This document shows positions 36,100 through 44,545 of a stretch of DNA of 64,000 bases, one piece after another. The translations under genes were made by a program, and so were the position numbers. The notes under the pieces were generated by a model. The model was not told where the DNA came from and ran no database searches. It was given only the letters and a program-made list of their open reading frames with translations. Position 1 is the stretch's first letter; each line of letters starts with the position of its first letter. This stretch comes from Actinomadura madurae (GTDB taxonomy: Bacteria; Actinomycetota; Actinomycetes; Streptosporangiales; Streptosporangiaceae). The stretch lies in NCBI RefSeq assembly GCF_900115095.1, contig NZ_FOVH01000004.1:654340-718339 (forward strand). Reading direction: 5' to 3'.

Positions 36100-36684
36100 T
36101 CAGCCAAGGCGTGCCTGGAGAATGCCCTCGACGCCATGGAGGAAGGTCTCGGAGACCAGTTTCGGGTCGAAGAGGCAGCCGGCCGCCATGGCGCCGTCCC
36201 GGAGCATGACGAGATGCCGGCCGGCCAGGTCGGCGGGTGCGTCGCCGACCTGTGCCAGCAGATCCGTGACGGTGTTCAGGAACCACTGCCGGTGCGCCAG
36301 GACGGTCTGGTGGATCGGGTGGGCGGGATCGGGATATTCGGCCGCCGCGTTGAGGAAGGCGCACCCCCGGAAACCGGGAGACCGGATGCCTTCGGTGATG
36401 GAGGTGCCGACGGCTCGGACTTTGTCGGCCGCCGTACCGCCGCTCGCCTGAGCCGCGCCGATCTGCGCCCGGATTCCCTTGTCGGCCTGGTCGAGATAGG
36501 CCAGGACGAGGTCTTCCTTGCCCGAGAAGTGCCGGTACAGCGTGGCGCGGGTCACCTGCGCCTCCGCGATGATCCGGTCGACGCCGACGGAGTGGATCCC
36601 CTCGGCATAGAAGATCCTCGTCGCGGTGCCGAGCAGCCGCGCTCGCGCTTCGGACGTCCTGCCGCCTTCTGGGCTCCGGCTCAT
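36100..36684 (-). CDS. TetR/AcrR family regulator
   Basis: A 194-residue repressor. The HTH reads VGVDRIIAEAQVTRATLYRHFSGKEDLVLAYL (residues about 30-61); the ligand domain contains GFRGCAFLNAAAEYPDP, typical of the YxaF/LmrA-like TetR_C group. ATG 36684 is chosen because the open frame beyond it runs into the operator. It is divergent from a small membrane-protein gene across a duplicated 19-bp operator, which strongly suggests autoregulation and control of that gene. Confidence 0.9.
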   Translation of the reverse strand: MSRSPEGGRTSEARARLLGTATRIFYAEGIHSVGVDRIIAEAQVTRATLYRHFSGKEDLVLAYLDQADKGIRAQIGAAQASGGTAADKVRAVGTSITEGIRSPGFRGCAFLNAAAEYPDPAHPIHQTVLAHRQWFLNTVTDLLAQVGDAPADLAGRHLVMLRDGAMAAGCLFDPKLVSETFLHGVEGILQARLG

Positions 36685-36707
36685 GCCGCCCAGGGTAGCA
36701 ACATGAT

Positions 36708-36778
36708 GAGGGAGAACGTTCGGTCTTGACAGCACCGCGGCGACCTGCTTCTCTTAATGAGACCGAACGTTCTCCCTC
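36708..36778. promoter_or_regulatory. Duplicated inverted TetR operators between divergent genes
   Basis: GAGGGAGAACGTTCGGTCT (36708-36726) and its perfect reverse complement (36760-36778) flank 33 bp. Each copy is itself centred on the palindrome GAACGTTC, the size expected for one TetR dimer site. One copy would cover each divergent promoter, giving symmetrical repression of both genes. Confidence 0.85.
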
Positions 36779-36847
36779 TCCAGATGCGGAGCTCAGGACC
36801 CGATGACCCAGCCGCTGCACCGAACCACGCCGCCGAGGGGCACCCCC

Positions 36848-37408
36848 ATGGACACCGCCACCGCCACCGCCACCAGCGATCCCGCCACCCTGCGGAAGCT
36901 GTACTTCCTGCGCTTCGCGTTCGCCGCGATCTGGGCCGCCCTGCTGTTCACCACCGCGGACACGCTCGGCCCGGCGAGCGTGGCACTGCTGCTGATCTAC
37001 CCCCTGTTCGACGTGGCCTCCGCGGTCGTCGACGCGCGATCCACCAGGGCGAGGGGCGGGACGGCTTCGGCCCTGTTCGTGAACATCGCGGTCAGCTCGC
37101 TCACGGTCGCCGGCCTCGCCGCCGCCGCGACGTCCGGTATCCCGGCCGTCCTGCGGGTCTGGGGAGCCTGGGCCATCACCGCGGGGGTCGTCCAGCTCAT
37201 CGCGGGCGCCGTCCGCCGGGGCATGGGCGGGCAGTGGGCGATGATCATCAGCGGCGCCATCTCCACGTTCGCCGGCGCCTCGTTCCTCCTCCAGGCGGGT
37301 GCCGACGATCCCTCGCTGGGCGCCCTCGCCGGCTACGCCTTCCTCGGGGGCGTGTTCTTCCTCATCTCCGCGTTCCGCCTGTCCACCGCCGCCCGCCACG
37401 GGGCATGA
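36848..37408 (+). CDS. DUF308/HdeD-like small membrane protein
   Basis: About 186 residues with five or six hydrophobic helices (FAFAAIWAALLFTTA, VALLLIYPLFDVASAVVD, VWGAWAITAGVVQLIAGAV, MIISGAISTFAGASFLL, FLGGVFFLISAF). Repeated Gly/Ala helices with an Arg-Gly-Met-Gly-Gly-Gln-Trp loop resemble HdeD/DUF308 proteins. Function is unknown. ATG 36848 follows GAGGGG; an in-frame ATG at 36803 with AGGA upstream would add 15 residues. It is controlled, by position, by the divergent TetR repressor and may answer a toxic compound. Confidence 0.75.
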   Translation: MDTATATATSDPATLRKLYFLRFAFAAIWAALLFTTADTLGPASVALLLIYPLFDVASAVVDARSTRARGGTASALFVNIAVSSLTVAGLAAAATSGIPAVLRVWGAWAITAGVVQLIAGAVRRGMGGQWAMIISGAISTFAGASFLLQAGADDPSLGALAGYAFLGGVFFLISAFRLSTAARHGA

Positions 37409-37506
37409 CCACCCGTCCCGCGTCGATGGGCCCGGCCGGAACCGGCCGGGCCCATCGGCATGGGTGACCGCGGGGCATGCTGGGAGTTCGGCGGAGAGGA
37501 GCCACG

Positions 37507-37950
37507 ATGACCCTGACGATGACCGCGGCCGAGCGGGAGGCATTCCTCGCCGAAACCTACGTGGGCATTCTGAGCGTCGCGGACGAGGCGGGCCGGGCGC
37601 CGCTGGCGCTGCCCGTCTGGTACGCCTACGAGCCGGGCGGCGAGATCACCTTCATCACCGGCCGGGACAGCCGCAAGATGGCCCTGATCCGGGCGGCCGG
37701 ACGGGTGAGCCTGGTGGTCCAGGACGCCGCGCCGCCCTTCTACCGGTACGCCACGGTGGAGGGACCGGTCGTCGGGTTCGAGGATCCGGCCCGTCTGGAG
37801 GACCGCCGCGAGATGGCCGAGCGCTACCTCGGCGTCGAGGACGGCGCCAAGTACCTGGAGTCGACGAAGGACGTCGCCGACACGATGGTCCTGACGCGGG
37901 TGCGTCCGGAACGCTGGTACACCCGCGACTACACCAAGCAGTCCGGCTGA
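37507..37950 (+). CDS. Pyridoxamine 5'-phosphate oxidase-like (split-barrel flavin/F420) protein
   Basis: A 147-residue split-barrel protein. Motifs are GILSVADEAGRAPLALPVWYAYEPGG, FITGRDSRKMALI and VSLVVQDAAPPFYRYATVEGPV, the core of PNPOx-like/F420-binding proteins. Such proteins bind FMN, F420 or haem and reduce or oxidise small molecules; the cofactor cannot be decided. ATG 37507 is preceded by GGAGAGGAG. It stands alone, about 100 bp after the DUF308-like gene. Confidence 0.85.
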   Translation: MTLTMTAAEREAFLAETYVGILSVADEAGRAPLALPVWYAYEPGGEITFITGRDSRKMALIRAAGRVSLVVQDAAPPFYRYATVEGPVVGFEDPARLEDRREMAERYLGVEDGAKYLESTKDVADTMVLTRVRPERWYTRDYTKQSG

Positions 37951-38071
37951 CGATCCCGGCGGCCTGAAGGGCGACCCACCAGTCTTCCGTAAGCCCCTGA
38001 CGCCCGCCGGGGCCCGCTCCCCGCAGCGTCGCGTCGGCGAGAAGGGGACACGGGCGGGCGGCCTCGTGGGT

Positions 38072-38653
38072 CTACGCGGGGAGTGCGCCGTGCACGATCG
38101 CGTGGGCGATGCTCCGGACGAGTTCCGCGCCGATGTACTCCGGCGGCGCGGTGACGAGGGCGAACAGCGCGCCGCCGTACAGGGTGATCAGAACGGGGAT
38201 CTTCTCGGCCGGGATGGCGAGGCCGAGCTCGGCGTGATGCCCGGCGGTGAAGCGCACCGACGCGTCCTCCAGCCCCGCGAGGGCCGCGGCCAGGGCCGGT
38301 CGCCGCGTCGCCTCCAGCTGCAGTTCGAAGATCGCGCGGTAGCGGGTGCGGTGCGTGGTCGCCGCCGCGAGCAGTGACCCGGCCAGCAGGTCGGCGATTC
38401 CGACCGGGCCGCGCTCGCTCTCGTGGCGGCGGGCGGCGTCGTCCATGTCGGCGTGGTGCAGCTCGACGACGCGTTCCGCGGTGGCCACCAGGAGCGTCTC
38501 GCGGCTGGGGAAGTAGTTCGAGGCCGTTCCCGAAGGCAGCCCCGCGGCCCTTTCGACCGCGCGATGGGTCACGCCGTGCACGCCCGATGCCGCGAGCAGG
38601 TCGATGGCGGCATCGGTCAGCTCCCGGCGCCGGCCGGGGTTGGTCCGCGGCAT
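38072..38653 (-). CDS. TetR family regulator
   Basis: A 193-residue regulator with HTH at residues about 10-55 (GVHGVTHRAVERAAGLPSGTASNYFPSRETLL). The C-terminal domain matches the TetR_C group with AIFELQLEATRRPAL. It starts MPRTNPGRRREL and is divergent from an FAD monooxygenase gene with an imperfect palindrome between them, a common layout for drug- or xenobiotic-responsive monooxygenases. Confidence 0.9.
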   Translation of the reverse strand: MPRTNPGRRRELTDAAIDLLAASGVHGVTHRAVERAAGLPSGTASNYFPSRETLLVATAERVVELHHADMDDAARRHESERGPVGIADLLAGSLLAAATTHRTRYRAIFELQLEATRRPALAAALAGLEDASVRFTAGHHAELGLAIPAEKIPVLITLYGGALFALVTAPPEYIGAELVRSIAHAIVHGALPA

Positions 38654-38677
38654 CCCGACATCGTATGGCAGTATCCG

Positions 38678-38699
38678 TACTAGAACGATCGTAGTGGTA
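38678..38699. promoter_or_regulatory. Probable TetR operator
   Basis: A 22-bp imperfect palindrome centred on ACGATCGT (38685-38692), with TAC/GTA outer ends, lies in the 56-bp gap between the TetR gene and the monooxygenase gene. It would overlap both promoters. Confidence 0.6.
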
Positions 38700-38709
38700 A
38701 GGAGAACCT

Positions 38710-39858
38710 GTGCGAGTGGTCGTGGTGGGAGCGGGTCTGGGCGGCGTGTCGGCAGCCGTCGGCCTGTGCCGGGCGGGACACGAGGTGCTGCTGTACGAGC
38801 GCGGCGCCGAACTTCGGGAGGCGGGCACCGGCGTCGTGATCATGCCGAACGGCGTCCGCGCGCTGGACGAGCTGGGGCTGGGCGACGCCGTCCGCAGGCG
38901 GGCGATGCCCGCCGTCACCGGCGGGCTGCGGGACTGGCGGGGACGGCCGCTGCTGGTCACCGACGCGGGCCAGGCCCAGCAAGAGGTCGGAACCGTCGCC
39001 GTCGTGGGGCGCGCCGAACTGCACCGGGCACTGCGAGCCCCGCTGCCGCCCGAGTCCGTGCGCACGGCGACCGCGATCGAGCGGCTGGAACCCACCGAGA
39101 ACGGCGTGTCGGTGATCAGCGACGGCGAGCGCCTGGACGAGGCGGACGCGGTGATCGTGGCCGACGGCATCGGCAGCACGCTGCGCGGCCGGCTCTTCCC
39201 CGACCACCCCGGCCCGCGGCGGGTCGGGCGGCTGGACCTGCGCGGCACACTGCCCGCGCCCTCCGGCCTCGACGTCGCCGAACTCCTGGCCGGCATCCTC
39301 ATCGACCGGCGCACCGGGTCGATGTTCGGCCTGTTCCCGCTGGGGGACGGCGGCCTGTACTGGTTCACCGACTCCGCGCTGCGCCAGTCCCCGCCGGCCC
39401 CGGAGGAGGCGCGCCGGCAGATGCTGTCCCTGATGGCCGACTGGCACCCGGCGGTCCCGGCCCTGATCGAGGCCACCCCGCCCGCCGACATCTACGTCGA
39501 CGCGATCGCCCGCCTCGCCAGGCCGCTTCCCACCTTCGCCGTCGGCCGGATCGCCCTCCTCGGCGACGCGGCGCACGCCATGACCCCCGACCTCGGCCAG
39601 GGCGCCAGCCAGGCCTTCGAGGACGCCGCCGCGATCACCCGCCACCTCGACGGCGCCGGCCCGTCGATGGTCGTCGAGCGCCTGCGCCGCTACGACGCCG
39701 AACGCCGTCCCCGCGCCAACCGCCTCATGCGGCAGTCGTCCCGGCAGTCCCGGCTGACCTCGAAGACCGGTGCCACCGCCTGGCTCAGGGACGCCGCGCT
39801 CCGCGCGATCCCCAGCCGCCTCGCCACCCGCCAGCTGGCCGCCCTCTGGCAGGCGTAG
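38710..39858 (+). CDS. FAD-dependent aromatic-type monooxygenase
   Basis: A 382-residue group A flavoprotein monooxygenase. The Rossmann GxGxxG reads VVVGAGLGGVSAAVGL, the DG motif VIVADGIGSTLRG, and the FAD-binding GD motif IALLGDAAHAMTPDLGQGA. Length fits the tetracycline/6-hydroxynicotinate-type enzymes. It hydroxylates or inactivates an aromatic or planar compound using NAD(P)H and O2. The start is GTG 38710 with AAGGAG. It is controlled, by layout, by the divergent TetR gene and followed by a long hairpin. Confidence 0.9.
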   Translation: MRVVVVGAGLGGVSAAVGLCRAGHEVLLYERGAELREAGTGVVIMPNGVRALDELGLGDAVRRRAMPAVTGGLRDWRGRPLLVTDAGQAQQEVGTVAVVGRAELHRALRAPLPPESVRTATAIERLEPTENGVSVISDGERLDEADAVIVADGIGSTLRGRLFPDHPGPRRVGRLDLRGTLPAPSGLDVAELLAGILIDRRTGSMFGLFPLGDGGLYWFTDSALRQSPPAPEEARRQMLSLMADWHPAVPALIEATPPADIYVDAIARLARPLPTFAVGRIALLGDAAHAMTPDLGQGASQAFEDAAAITRHLDGAGPSMVVERLRRYDAERRPRANRLMRQSSRQSRLTSKTGATAWLRDAALRAIPSRLATRQLAALWQA

Positions 39859-39869
39859 TGATGTAGAAG

Positions 39870-39914
39870 CCCGGCGCGGGGTCGTGAACATGTGGTTCAC
39901 GACCCCACGCCGGG
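39870..39914. terminator. Long bidirectional hairpin terminator
   Basis: A 20-base arm (CCCGGCG, one mismatch, then GGGGTCGTGAAC) pairs with its partner around ATGTG, lying between the convergent monooxygenase and MFS genes. The stem is one of the most stable in the window. Confidence 0.85.
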
Positions 39915-39937
39915 TGTCCGCGCTCAGCAGTTCGTGC

Positions 39938-41299
39938 TCAGCGAGGGAGGGGTCGTCCCTTCGTCTCCGGGCCCACGAACCAGATCACGCAGAGCGCGAT
40001 GACGTACGACGCGACCCCGACGGTCGTCGCCGCGGTCGATATGCCACCGAGCAGGCTGATGAGCAGCCCGGTGGCGAGCGTGACGAGCGAGCCCGCGATC
40101 CGGGCGGAGTTGAACACCGTTGAGATCGCGGTCGCCCGTCCCGCCGTGGGGAAGAGTTCGGGCATGTAGATCGGCATCCACGCGAACTGCCCCAGGATGA
40201 AGAATCCGGCGATGCCCGCGGCGACGAGGGCGACGCCGGGCGTCGAGACGGCGAAGAAGAAGATCGGGATGATCAACGCCGATCCCGCGTAGTACAGCAG
40301 CATGGTGGGCTTGCGGCCCCACCGGTCCGCCAGGTAGCCCAGCAGCAGGTACCCCGGCACGGACGCGGCGTTGAACACCAGGCCGGCCTTCGGGGCCCAC
40401 GTGCCGGCGGACTGCCCCGCCTGCGTTGCGAGCTGGCCGGTGAACTGCGGGATCCAGGCCGACACGCTGTAGAGGCCGACGACCGACACCACGGTGATCA
40501 GGAGCAGCCGCAGGGCCCTCTGACGAAGGTGCGGCTGGCTGAAGACCGAGGTGAACGGTGACCGCAGGAGCTCACGGCCTTCTGCGCCGACCTGCCCACC
40601 GCGTGCCGCGGCGGCCCTGGCCGCACGCCTGCGGTCGCGGATCTCCGTCCACATCTCGGGGTCGTGGACGGCCCGGCGCACGTACAGCACGACCAGCGCG
40701 GGCAGTGCCCCGACCAGGAACAGGTACCGCCATGCCTCGGTGCCCACCGGCTGCAGGAGGAACCAGGTCAGAGCGGCGAGCACGGCGCCGACCCCGAATC
40801 CGGACTGCAGCACGGCGGCCGCCCGTCCGCGGGAACGGTCGGGCCACAGCTCGCCGATGAGAGCCGTCGCGCTGCCCCACTCGGCGCCCAGGCCCATGCC
40901 GGTGACGAAGCGCAAGGCCAGCAGCCACCAGTAGTCGGGGACGAACGCCGTCAGGCCGGTGAACAGCGCGTACCAGAGGATGGAGATCATCAGGGTGCGC
41001 CGCCGGCCGATGTAGTCGGCGACGAACCCGGCGACGATCCCGCCGAGCGCCCAGCCCAGGAGCGTCGCGGCGACCAGTGCGCCGACGTAGGCGGGCAGCT
41101 GCTGGAGCTGGCCGCTGGTCCCCACGCTGGTGACGGCGGCCGAGCCCGCCAGCACGAGTGCGTAGGTCTCGAATCCGTCGAACGTCCATCCGAGCCACGA
41201 CGCGGCGAGTGCGCGGCGGCTGGACTTGTCGATGGTGCGCATGGTCCCGGGTCGATCGCGGGTGTCGAGCGGCGGTACGCCGCTATCCAGGTCGGACAT
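39938..41299 (-). CDS. MFS transporter, AAHS/sugar-porter-like
   Basis: A 453-residue, 12-helix transporter. WTFDGFETYALVLAG in helix 1, GGIVAGFVADYIGRRRTL (motif A) and GYLADRWGRKPTML (second motif A) are visible, and RFVTGMGLGAEWGSATALIGELWP is typical of acid:proton symporters. Aromatic or other organic acids are likely substrates by family. It shares a strand and a 19-bp gap with the ABM monooxygenase upstream, and lies divergent from the GntR operon. By context it imports the substrate degraded by that operon. Confidence 0.88.
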   Translation of the reverse strand: MSDLDSGVPPLDTRDRPGTMRTIDKSSRRALAASWLGWTFDGFETYALVLAGSAAVTSVGTSGQLQQLPAYVGALVAATLLGWALGGIVAGFVADYIGRRRTLMISILWYALFTGLTAFVPDYWWLLALRFVTGMGLGAEWGSATALIGELWPDRSRGRAAAVLQSGFGVGAVLAALTWFLLQPVGTEAWRYLFLVGALPALVVLYVRRAVHDPEMWTEIRDRRRAARAAAARGGQVGAEGRELLRSPFTSVFSQPHLRQRALRLLLITVVSVVGLYSVSAWIPQFTGQLATQAGQSAGTWAPKAGLVFNAASVPGYLLLGYLADRWGRKPTMLLYYAGSALIIPIFFFAVSTPGVALVAAGIAGFFILGQFAWMPIYMPELFPTAGRATAISTVFNSARIAGSLVTLATGLLISLLGGISTAATTVGVASYVIALCVIWFVGPETKGRPLPR

Positions 41300-41317
41300 G
41301 GTGCCCTCCTTGAGCCG

Positions 41318-41629
41318 TCAGTCGCGCACGTCGACCGGGGTCAGAACGGTGACGTCGATCGGCGTCGCGAGCAGGTCCGGCAGCTGGGCCCGGTAATTCT
41401 TGTAGTGCGCGGAGGCGCGGTGTGCTTCCAACGCGCGGGAGTCCTCGTAGCACTCCAGCAACACGAACCGCGCGTCGTCCGCCTGGACGGCGAACAGGTT
41501 GTAGAAGTGGCAGCCCGCTTCGGCGCGCGTCGGCGCCACCATCCCCTCGAGCAGTTTCCGCAGCTGGTCGGCGTGCTCAGGCGCCGGGTCGAAGCGGGCG
41601 ATCACGGTCACAGGGCTCTCGTCGGACAC
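41318..41629 (-). CDS. Antibiotic biosynthesis monooxygenase (ABM/YgiN-like) domain protein
   Basis: A 103-residue dimeric alpha-beta barrel protein. TVIARFDPAPEHADQLRKLL at the start, GCHFYNLFAVQADDARFVLLECYED in the middle and the His in SAHYKNYRAQL match the ABM family. Members oxidise quinol-like or enediol substrates without cofactor, or act as catabolic accessory proteins. It is probably the first gene of the ABM-MFS operon facing the GntR regulator. Confidence 0.87.
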   Translation of the reverse strand: MSDESPVTVIARFDPAPEHADQLRKLLEGMVAPTRAEAGCHFYNLFAVQADDARFVLLECYEDSRALEAHRASAHYKNYRAQLPDLLATPIDVTVLTPVDVRD

Positions 41630-41680
41630 GGCGTCTCCAGTTTGCCGGGGCGGGGCGCCTGTTGCGCCCTCATGAACAAT

Positions 41681-41694
41681 ACGTTATAAAACGT
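41681..41694. promoter_or_regulatory. Candidate GntR operator
   Basis: ACGTTATAAAACGT has perfect 5-bp arms (ACGTT/AACGT) in an unusually AT-rich patch between the divergent ABM and GntR genes. A related AATACGACTTATG stretch recurs at 41789-41802 overlapping the GntR start. Both could bind the GntR protein and cover the two promoters. Confidence 0.55.
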
Positions 41695-41799
41695 CTTATG
41701 CATGGCGTCAAGGTTGAGACGCAGGCGGACCACCCGGCGCCTGGTCCCCTGCGCATGTCGGGACACGGCGGATCACGTCCGCCAGGTTTAATACGACTT

Positions 41800-42630
41800 A
41801 TGACATCACCAAAGGACTCAGAGGCCCGCCTGGACCTGTCCGAGGCCGACCTGCGAATCCAGCGCGGCCCCACGTCGGCCACGGCTCAGCTGGCCGAACA
41901 GATCAAGGCCCTGATCGTCAAGCAGCAGCTGCCTCCTGGCGCGCGGTTGCCCACCGAGAAGGAGCTGATGGCGGAGTCCGGGCTGAGCCGCATCACCGTC
42001 CGCGCGGCGGTGGGCATGCTCGAGACCCAAGGCTGGGTCGTGCGCAAGCAAGGGCTGGGCACCTTCGTGTCCACACCGCTGGACCAGGAGCTGTCGTCGG
42101 GAGTCCGCACGATCACGGAGGTCCTGCTCGACCGGGGGGTGACACCGCAGATCGAGGTCATGAGCTTCGGGGTCGAACGCTCGTCGGCCTACGTCGCGCG
42201 GACTCTGGGGGAGCGTGAGGTGCTCACCATCCGCCGCCGCTACAGCGACGGCGAGCACCCCGTGGCGTTGGTGACGATCCACCTCCCGACCCGGGTGCGG
42301 GACGCCGCCGAGGCGTTGCGGTCGGCGGAGCCGGCCACCGAGACCACGTACACGATGTGGGAGCGGCGGCTGGGCACGCGCATCGCGGAGGCCCGGCACG
42401 AGATCCACGCCGCGGGCGCGTCCGCCGACGTCGCGGCGGCGCTGGGCATCGACGAGGGCGCACCGGTCCTCGTGCTCGATCGCGTCAGCTATGACCACGA
42501 CGACCGCCCCCTGGAGGTCGTCGTCTTCCACTACCGGCCGGACCGTTACGGCTTCTCGGTGACGCTTCCCCGCGTCATCTCCGAAGGGACGGTCGGCATG
42601 ACAGAGCGAACAGAAAGGTTGCGTCAATGA
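41800..42630 (+). CDS. GntR family regulator with UTRA domain (HutC subfamily)
   Basis: A 276-residue regulator. Winged helix at residues about 25-90 (LAEQIKALIVKQQLPPGARLPTEKELMAESGLSRITVRAAVGMLETQGWV), UTRA ligand domain at about 110-255 with ALVTIHLPTRV and the typical GAPVLVLDRVSYDHDDRPLEVVVFHYRPDRYGF. ATG 41800 is chosen because it gives the family-like N-terminus; the frame is open far upstream. Its stop overlaps the next start (ATGA), so it is the first gene of the LLM-transglutaminase-ALDH operon and probably senses that operon's substrate. Confidence 0.88.
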   Translation: MTSPKDSEARLDLSEADLRIQRGPTSATAQLAEQIKALIVKQQLPPGARLPTEKELMAESGLSRITVRAAVGMLETQGWVVRKQGLGTFVSTPLDQELSSGVRTITEVLLDRGVTPQIEVMSFGVERSSAYVARTLGEREVLTIRRRYSDGEHPVALVTIHLPTRVRDAAEALRSAEPATETTYTMWERRLGTRIAEARHEIHAAGASADVAAALGIDEGAPVLVLDRVSYDHDDRPLEVVVFHYRPDRYGFSVTLPRVISEGTVGMTERTERLRQ

Positions 42631-43685
42631 CCGGCACCGATCCCGGCACACCGGGTCCCCCTCGCGGGGGCGGCCCGCACGTCGGGTTGATCCTCGCCCT
42701 GACCATCCGGGGCCTGTCCGTGGGCGCCTACCCCGACATGGCCCGCGTCGCGCGGACGGCTGAGTCCCACGGGTTCGACTCGGTATGGCTGTGCGACCAC
42801 TTCCTGACCCTGAGCCCCGACGATTACGTCCGAGACGCCGGGATCACCGCCGACGCGAGCGACGCGACGCCCGCGGCGCAGGGACCGTCGTCGATCCCAC
42901 TGCTCGAGTGCTGGACGGCGCTGTCAGCGCTGTCGCGCGACACGACCTCGTTGCGCCTGGGCACGAGCGTGCTGTGCAACTCGTACCGCCATCCCGCCGT
43001 CCTCGCCAAGATGGCCGCGACCCTCGACGTGATCTCGGGCGGACGCGTGGACCTGGGGCTGGGGGCGGGCTGGTTCCAGCAGGAGTTCGAGGCCTACGGG
43101 ATCCCCTTCCCGTCCACCGGCGACCGCGTCTCGGCGCTCGCCGAGTCGCTGCAGGTGATGAGAAGCGTCTGGACCGAGGCGAACCCGCGGTTCCGCGGCG
43201 AGTTCTACACGATCGACGGCGCGATCTGCGACCCGCCGCCCGTCCAGAAGCCGCACCCGCCGCTGTGGATCGGCGGCGAAGGACAGCGGGTCGGCCGCAT
43301 CGCCGTCCGGCACGCGAACGGCGTCAACGTACGGTGGTGGCCGGCCGGGAAGTGCGCTGAGCGCCGGGTGCTGCTCGACCGCGAGTGCGAGTCGATCGAC
43401 CGTGATCCGTCGACCTTCGAGTTGTCCGTGACGACGCTGCTCGCACCGACCGAATCGCCCGAGGCCCGGCAACGGCTGCGCGCGCGGTTCAGGTCGATCC
43501 CGGAGAGCGGCCTCATCACCGGCTCCCCCGACGCCTGCGTCGAGCGGATCCACGAGTACCAGGCCGCCGGGATCGACCATTTCCTGTTCACGATCCCGGA
43601 CGTGGCCGACTCCGACCACCTGGACGTGGTCGGCGAGCAGATCCTCCCGCACCTCGACACCGCCCGTGCTCCCCAGCCCGCCTAA
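42627..43685 (+). CDS. LLM-class flavin/F420-dependent oxidoreductase
   Basis: A 352-residue TIM-barrel oxidoreductase of the luciferase-like superfamily. VGLILALTIRGLSVGAYPDMARVARTAESHGFDSVWLCDHF, GTSVLCNSYRHPAVLAKMAATLDVISGGRVDLGLGAGWFQQEFEAYG and PLWIGGEG match F420-type LLM enzymes. It overlaps the GntR gene by four bases. In the operon it may oxygenate or dehydrogenate the imported substrate; FMN versus F420 is not certain, although the GAGW motif favours the F420 group. Confidence 0.88.
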   Translation: MTGTDPGTPGPPRGGGPHVGLILALTIRGLSVGAYPDMARVARTAESHGFDSVWLCDHFLTLSPDDYVRDAGITADASDATPAAQGPSSIPLLECWTALSALSRDTTSLRLGTSVLCNSYRHPAVLAKMAATLDVISGGRVDLGLGAGWFQQEFEAYGIPFPSTGDRVSALAESLQVMRSVWTEANPRFRGEFYTIDGAICDPPPVQKPHPPLWIGGEGQRVGRIAVRHANGVNVRWWPAGKCAERRVLLDRECESIDRDPSTFELSVTTLLAPTESPEARQRLRARFRSIPESGLITGSPDACVERIHEYQAAGIDHFLFTIPDVADSDHLDVVGEQILPHLDTARAPQPA

Positions 43686-44460
43686 CTTCCCCGGACACCC
43701 GTTGAAAGCGAGCCGCACGTTGACCTCCGATGTGACCTCCAGGACGACCGAGACCGCCGGTGAGGAGTACCTCCGCCCGACTGCTTACATCGACTCCGAC
43801 CACCCGATCGTCGTCGAGACCGCCCGCCGTCTCACCGAGGGCGCCACGACCGACGTCGACCGTCTGGGCCGCATCTACCACCACGTCCGCGACCTGCCCT
43901 ACGACATCCTGGCCTCGTTCCGCTATCTCGCGAAGGGGCGGACGGCCGCCAGCGACGTCCTGGAGAACGGCGTCGCGTTCTGCATGGGCAAGGCCAGTTC
44001 CTTCGTCGCGCTGGCCCGAGCCGCCGGAATTCCGGCACGCGTCGCCTTCCAGGCGCTGGACGCCCCCGAGATGGAGTTCCTGTCCCCAGAGGTGCGCGTG
44101 CTGTGGGGCGGGCCGGCCGGTCGCCCGCTGCCGTGGCACTCGCTCGGCGAGGCCTTCGTCGGCGGCCGGTGGGTCAAGCTCGACGCCACGATCGACGCGC
44201 CCACCGCGGCCAGGCTGGGCAAGCCGTACGCGATCGGCTTCGACGGCCGGACCGACATCCCCACCGTCGAGGGACCGGTGCTGCGGGAGAACGGCAGCTA
44301 CGCTGACTACCCCGCCGAGGTCGCGGACTGGTACCTGCGCGTGGCCCGCGAGGTGCTCGACGCGCTCGAATCGCGAGAGGCGCACGACCGCGTCGCCGCC
44401 GACGACGTGCTGTGGAGCGGGCCGGACCCCGAGCTCGTCGGCCGTCAGGCCGTCGCCTGA
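43666..44460 (+). CDS. Transglutaminase-like domain protein
   Basis: Up to 264 residues; the start is uncertain because ATG 43666 overlaps the LLM gene and internal TTG/GTG starts (43702-43735) are possible. A transglutaminase-core fold is seen: Cys in GVAFCMGKASSFVALARAAGIPAR, His in PWHSLGEAFVGGRWVKLDATID, with the third-residue Asp in the latter. Bacterial members are usually cysteine peptidases or amidases rather than cross-linkers. In this operon it may hydrolyse an amide or activated acyl intermediate made by the LLM enzyme before ALDH acts (inference). Confidence 0.82.
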   Translation: MLPSPPNFPGHPLKASRTLTSDVTSRTTETAGEEYLRPTAYIDSDHPIVVETARRLTEGATTDVDRLGRIYHHVRDLPYDILASFRYLAKGRTAASDVLENGVAFCMGKASSFVALARAAGIPARVAFQALDAPEMEFLSPEVRVLWGGPAGRPLPWHSLGEAFVGGRWVKLDATIDAPTAARLGKPYAIGFDGRTDIPTVEGPVLRENGSYADYPAEVADWYLRVAREVLDALESREAHDRVAADDVLWSGPDPELVGRQAVA

Positions 44461-44545
44461 CCTTCCCCTCCGTGGCGCGGCGTGCAGGTCGAGCCACCGT
44501 GACACCCGCCGCGCTCCCGCGCGCCGACCCGAAAAGGACACCACG

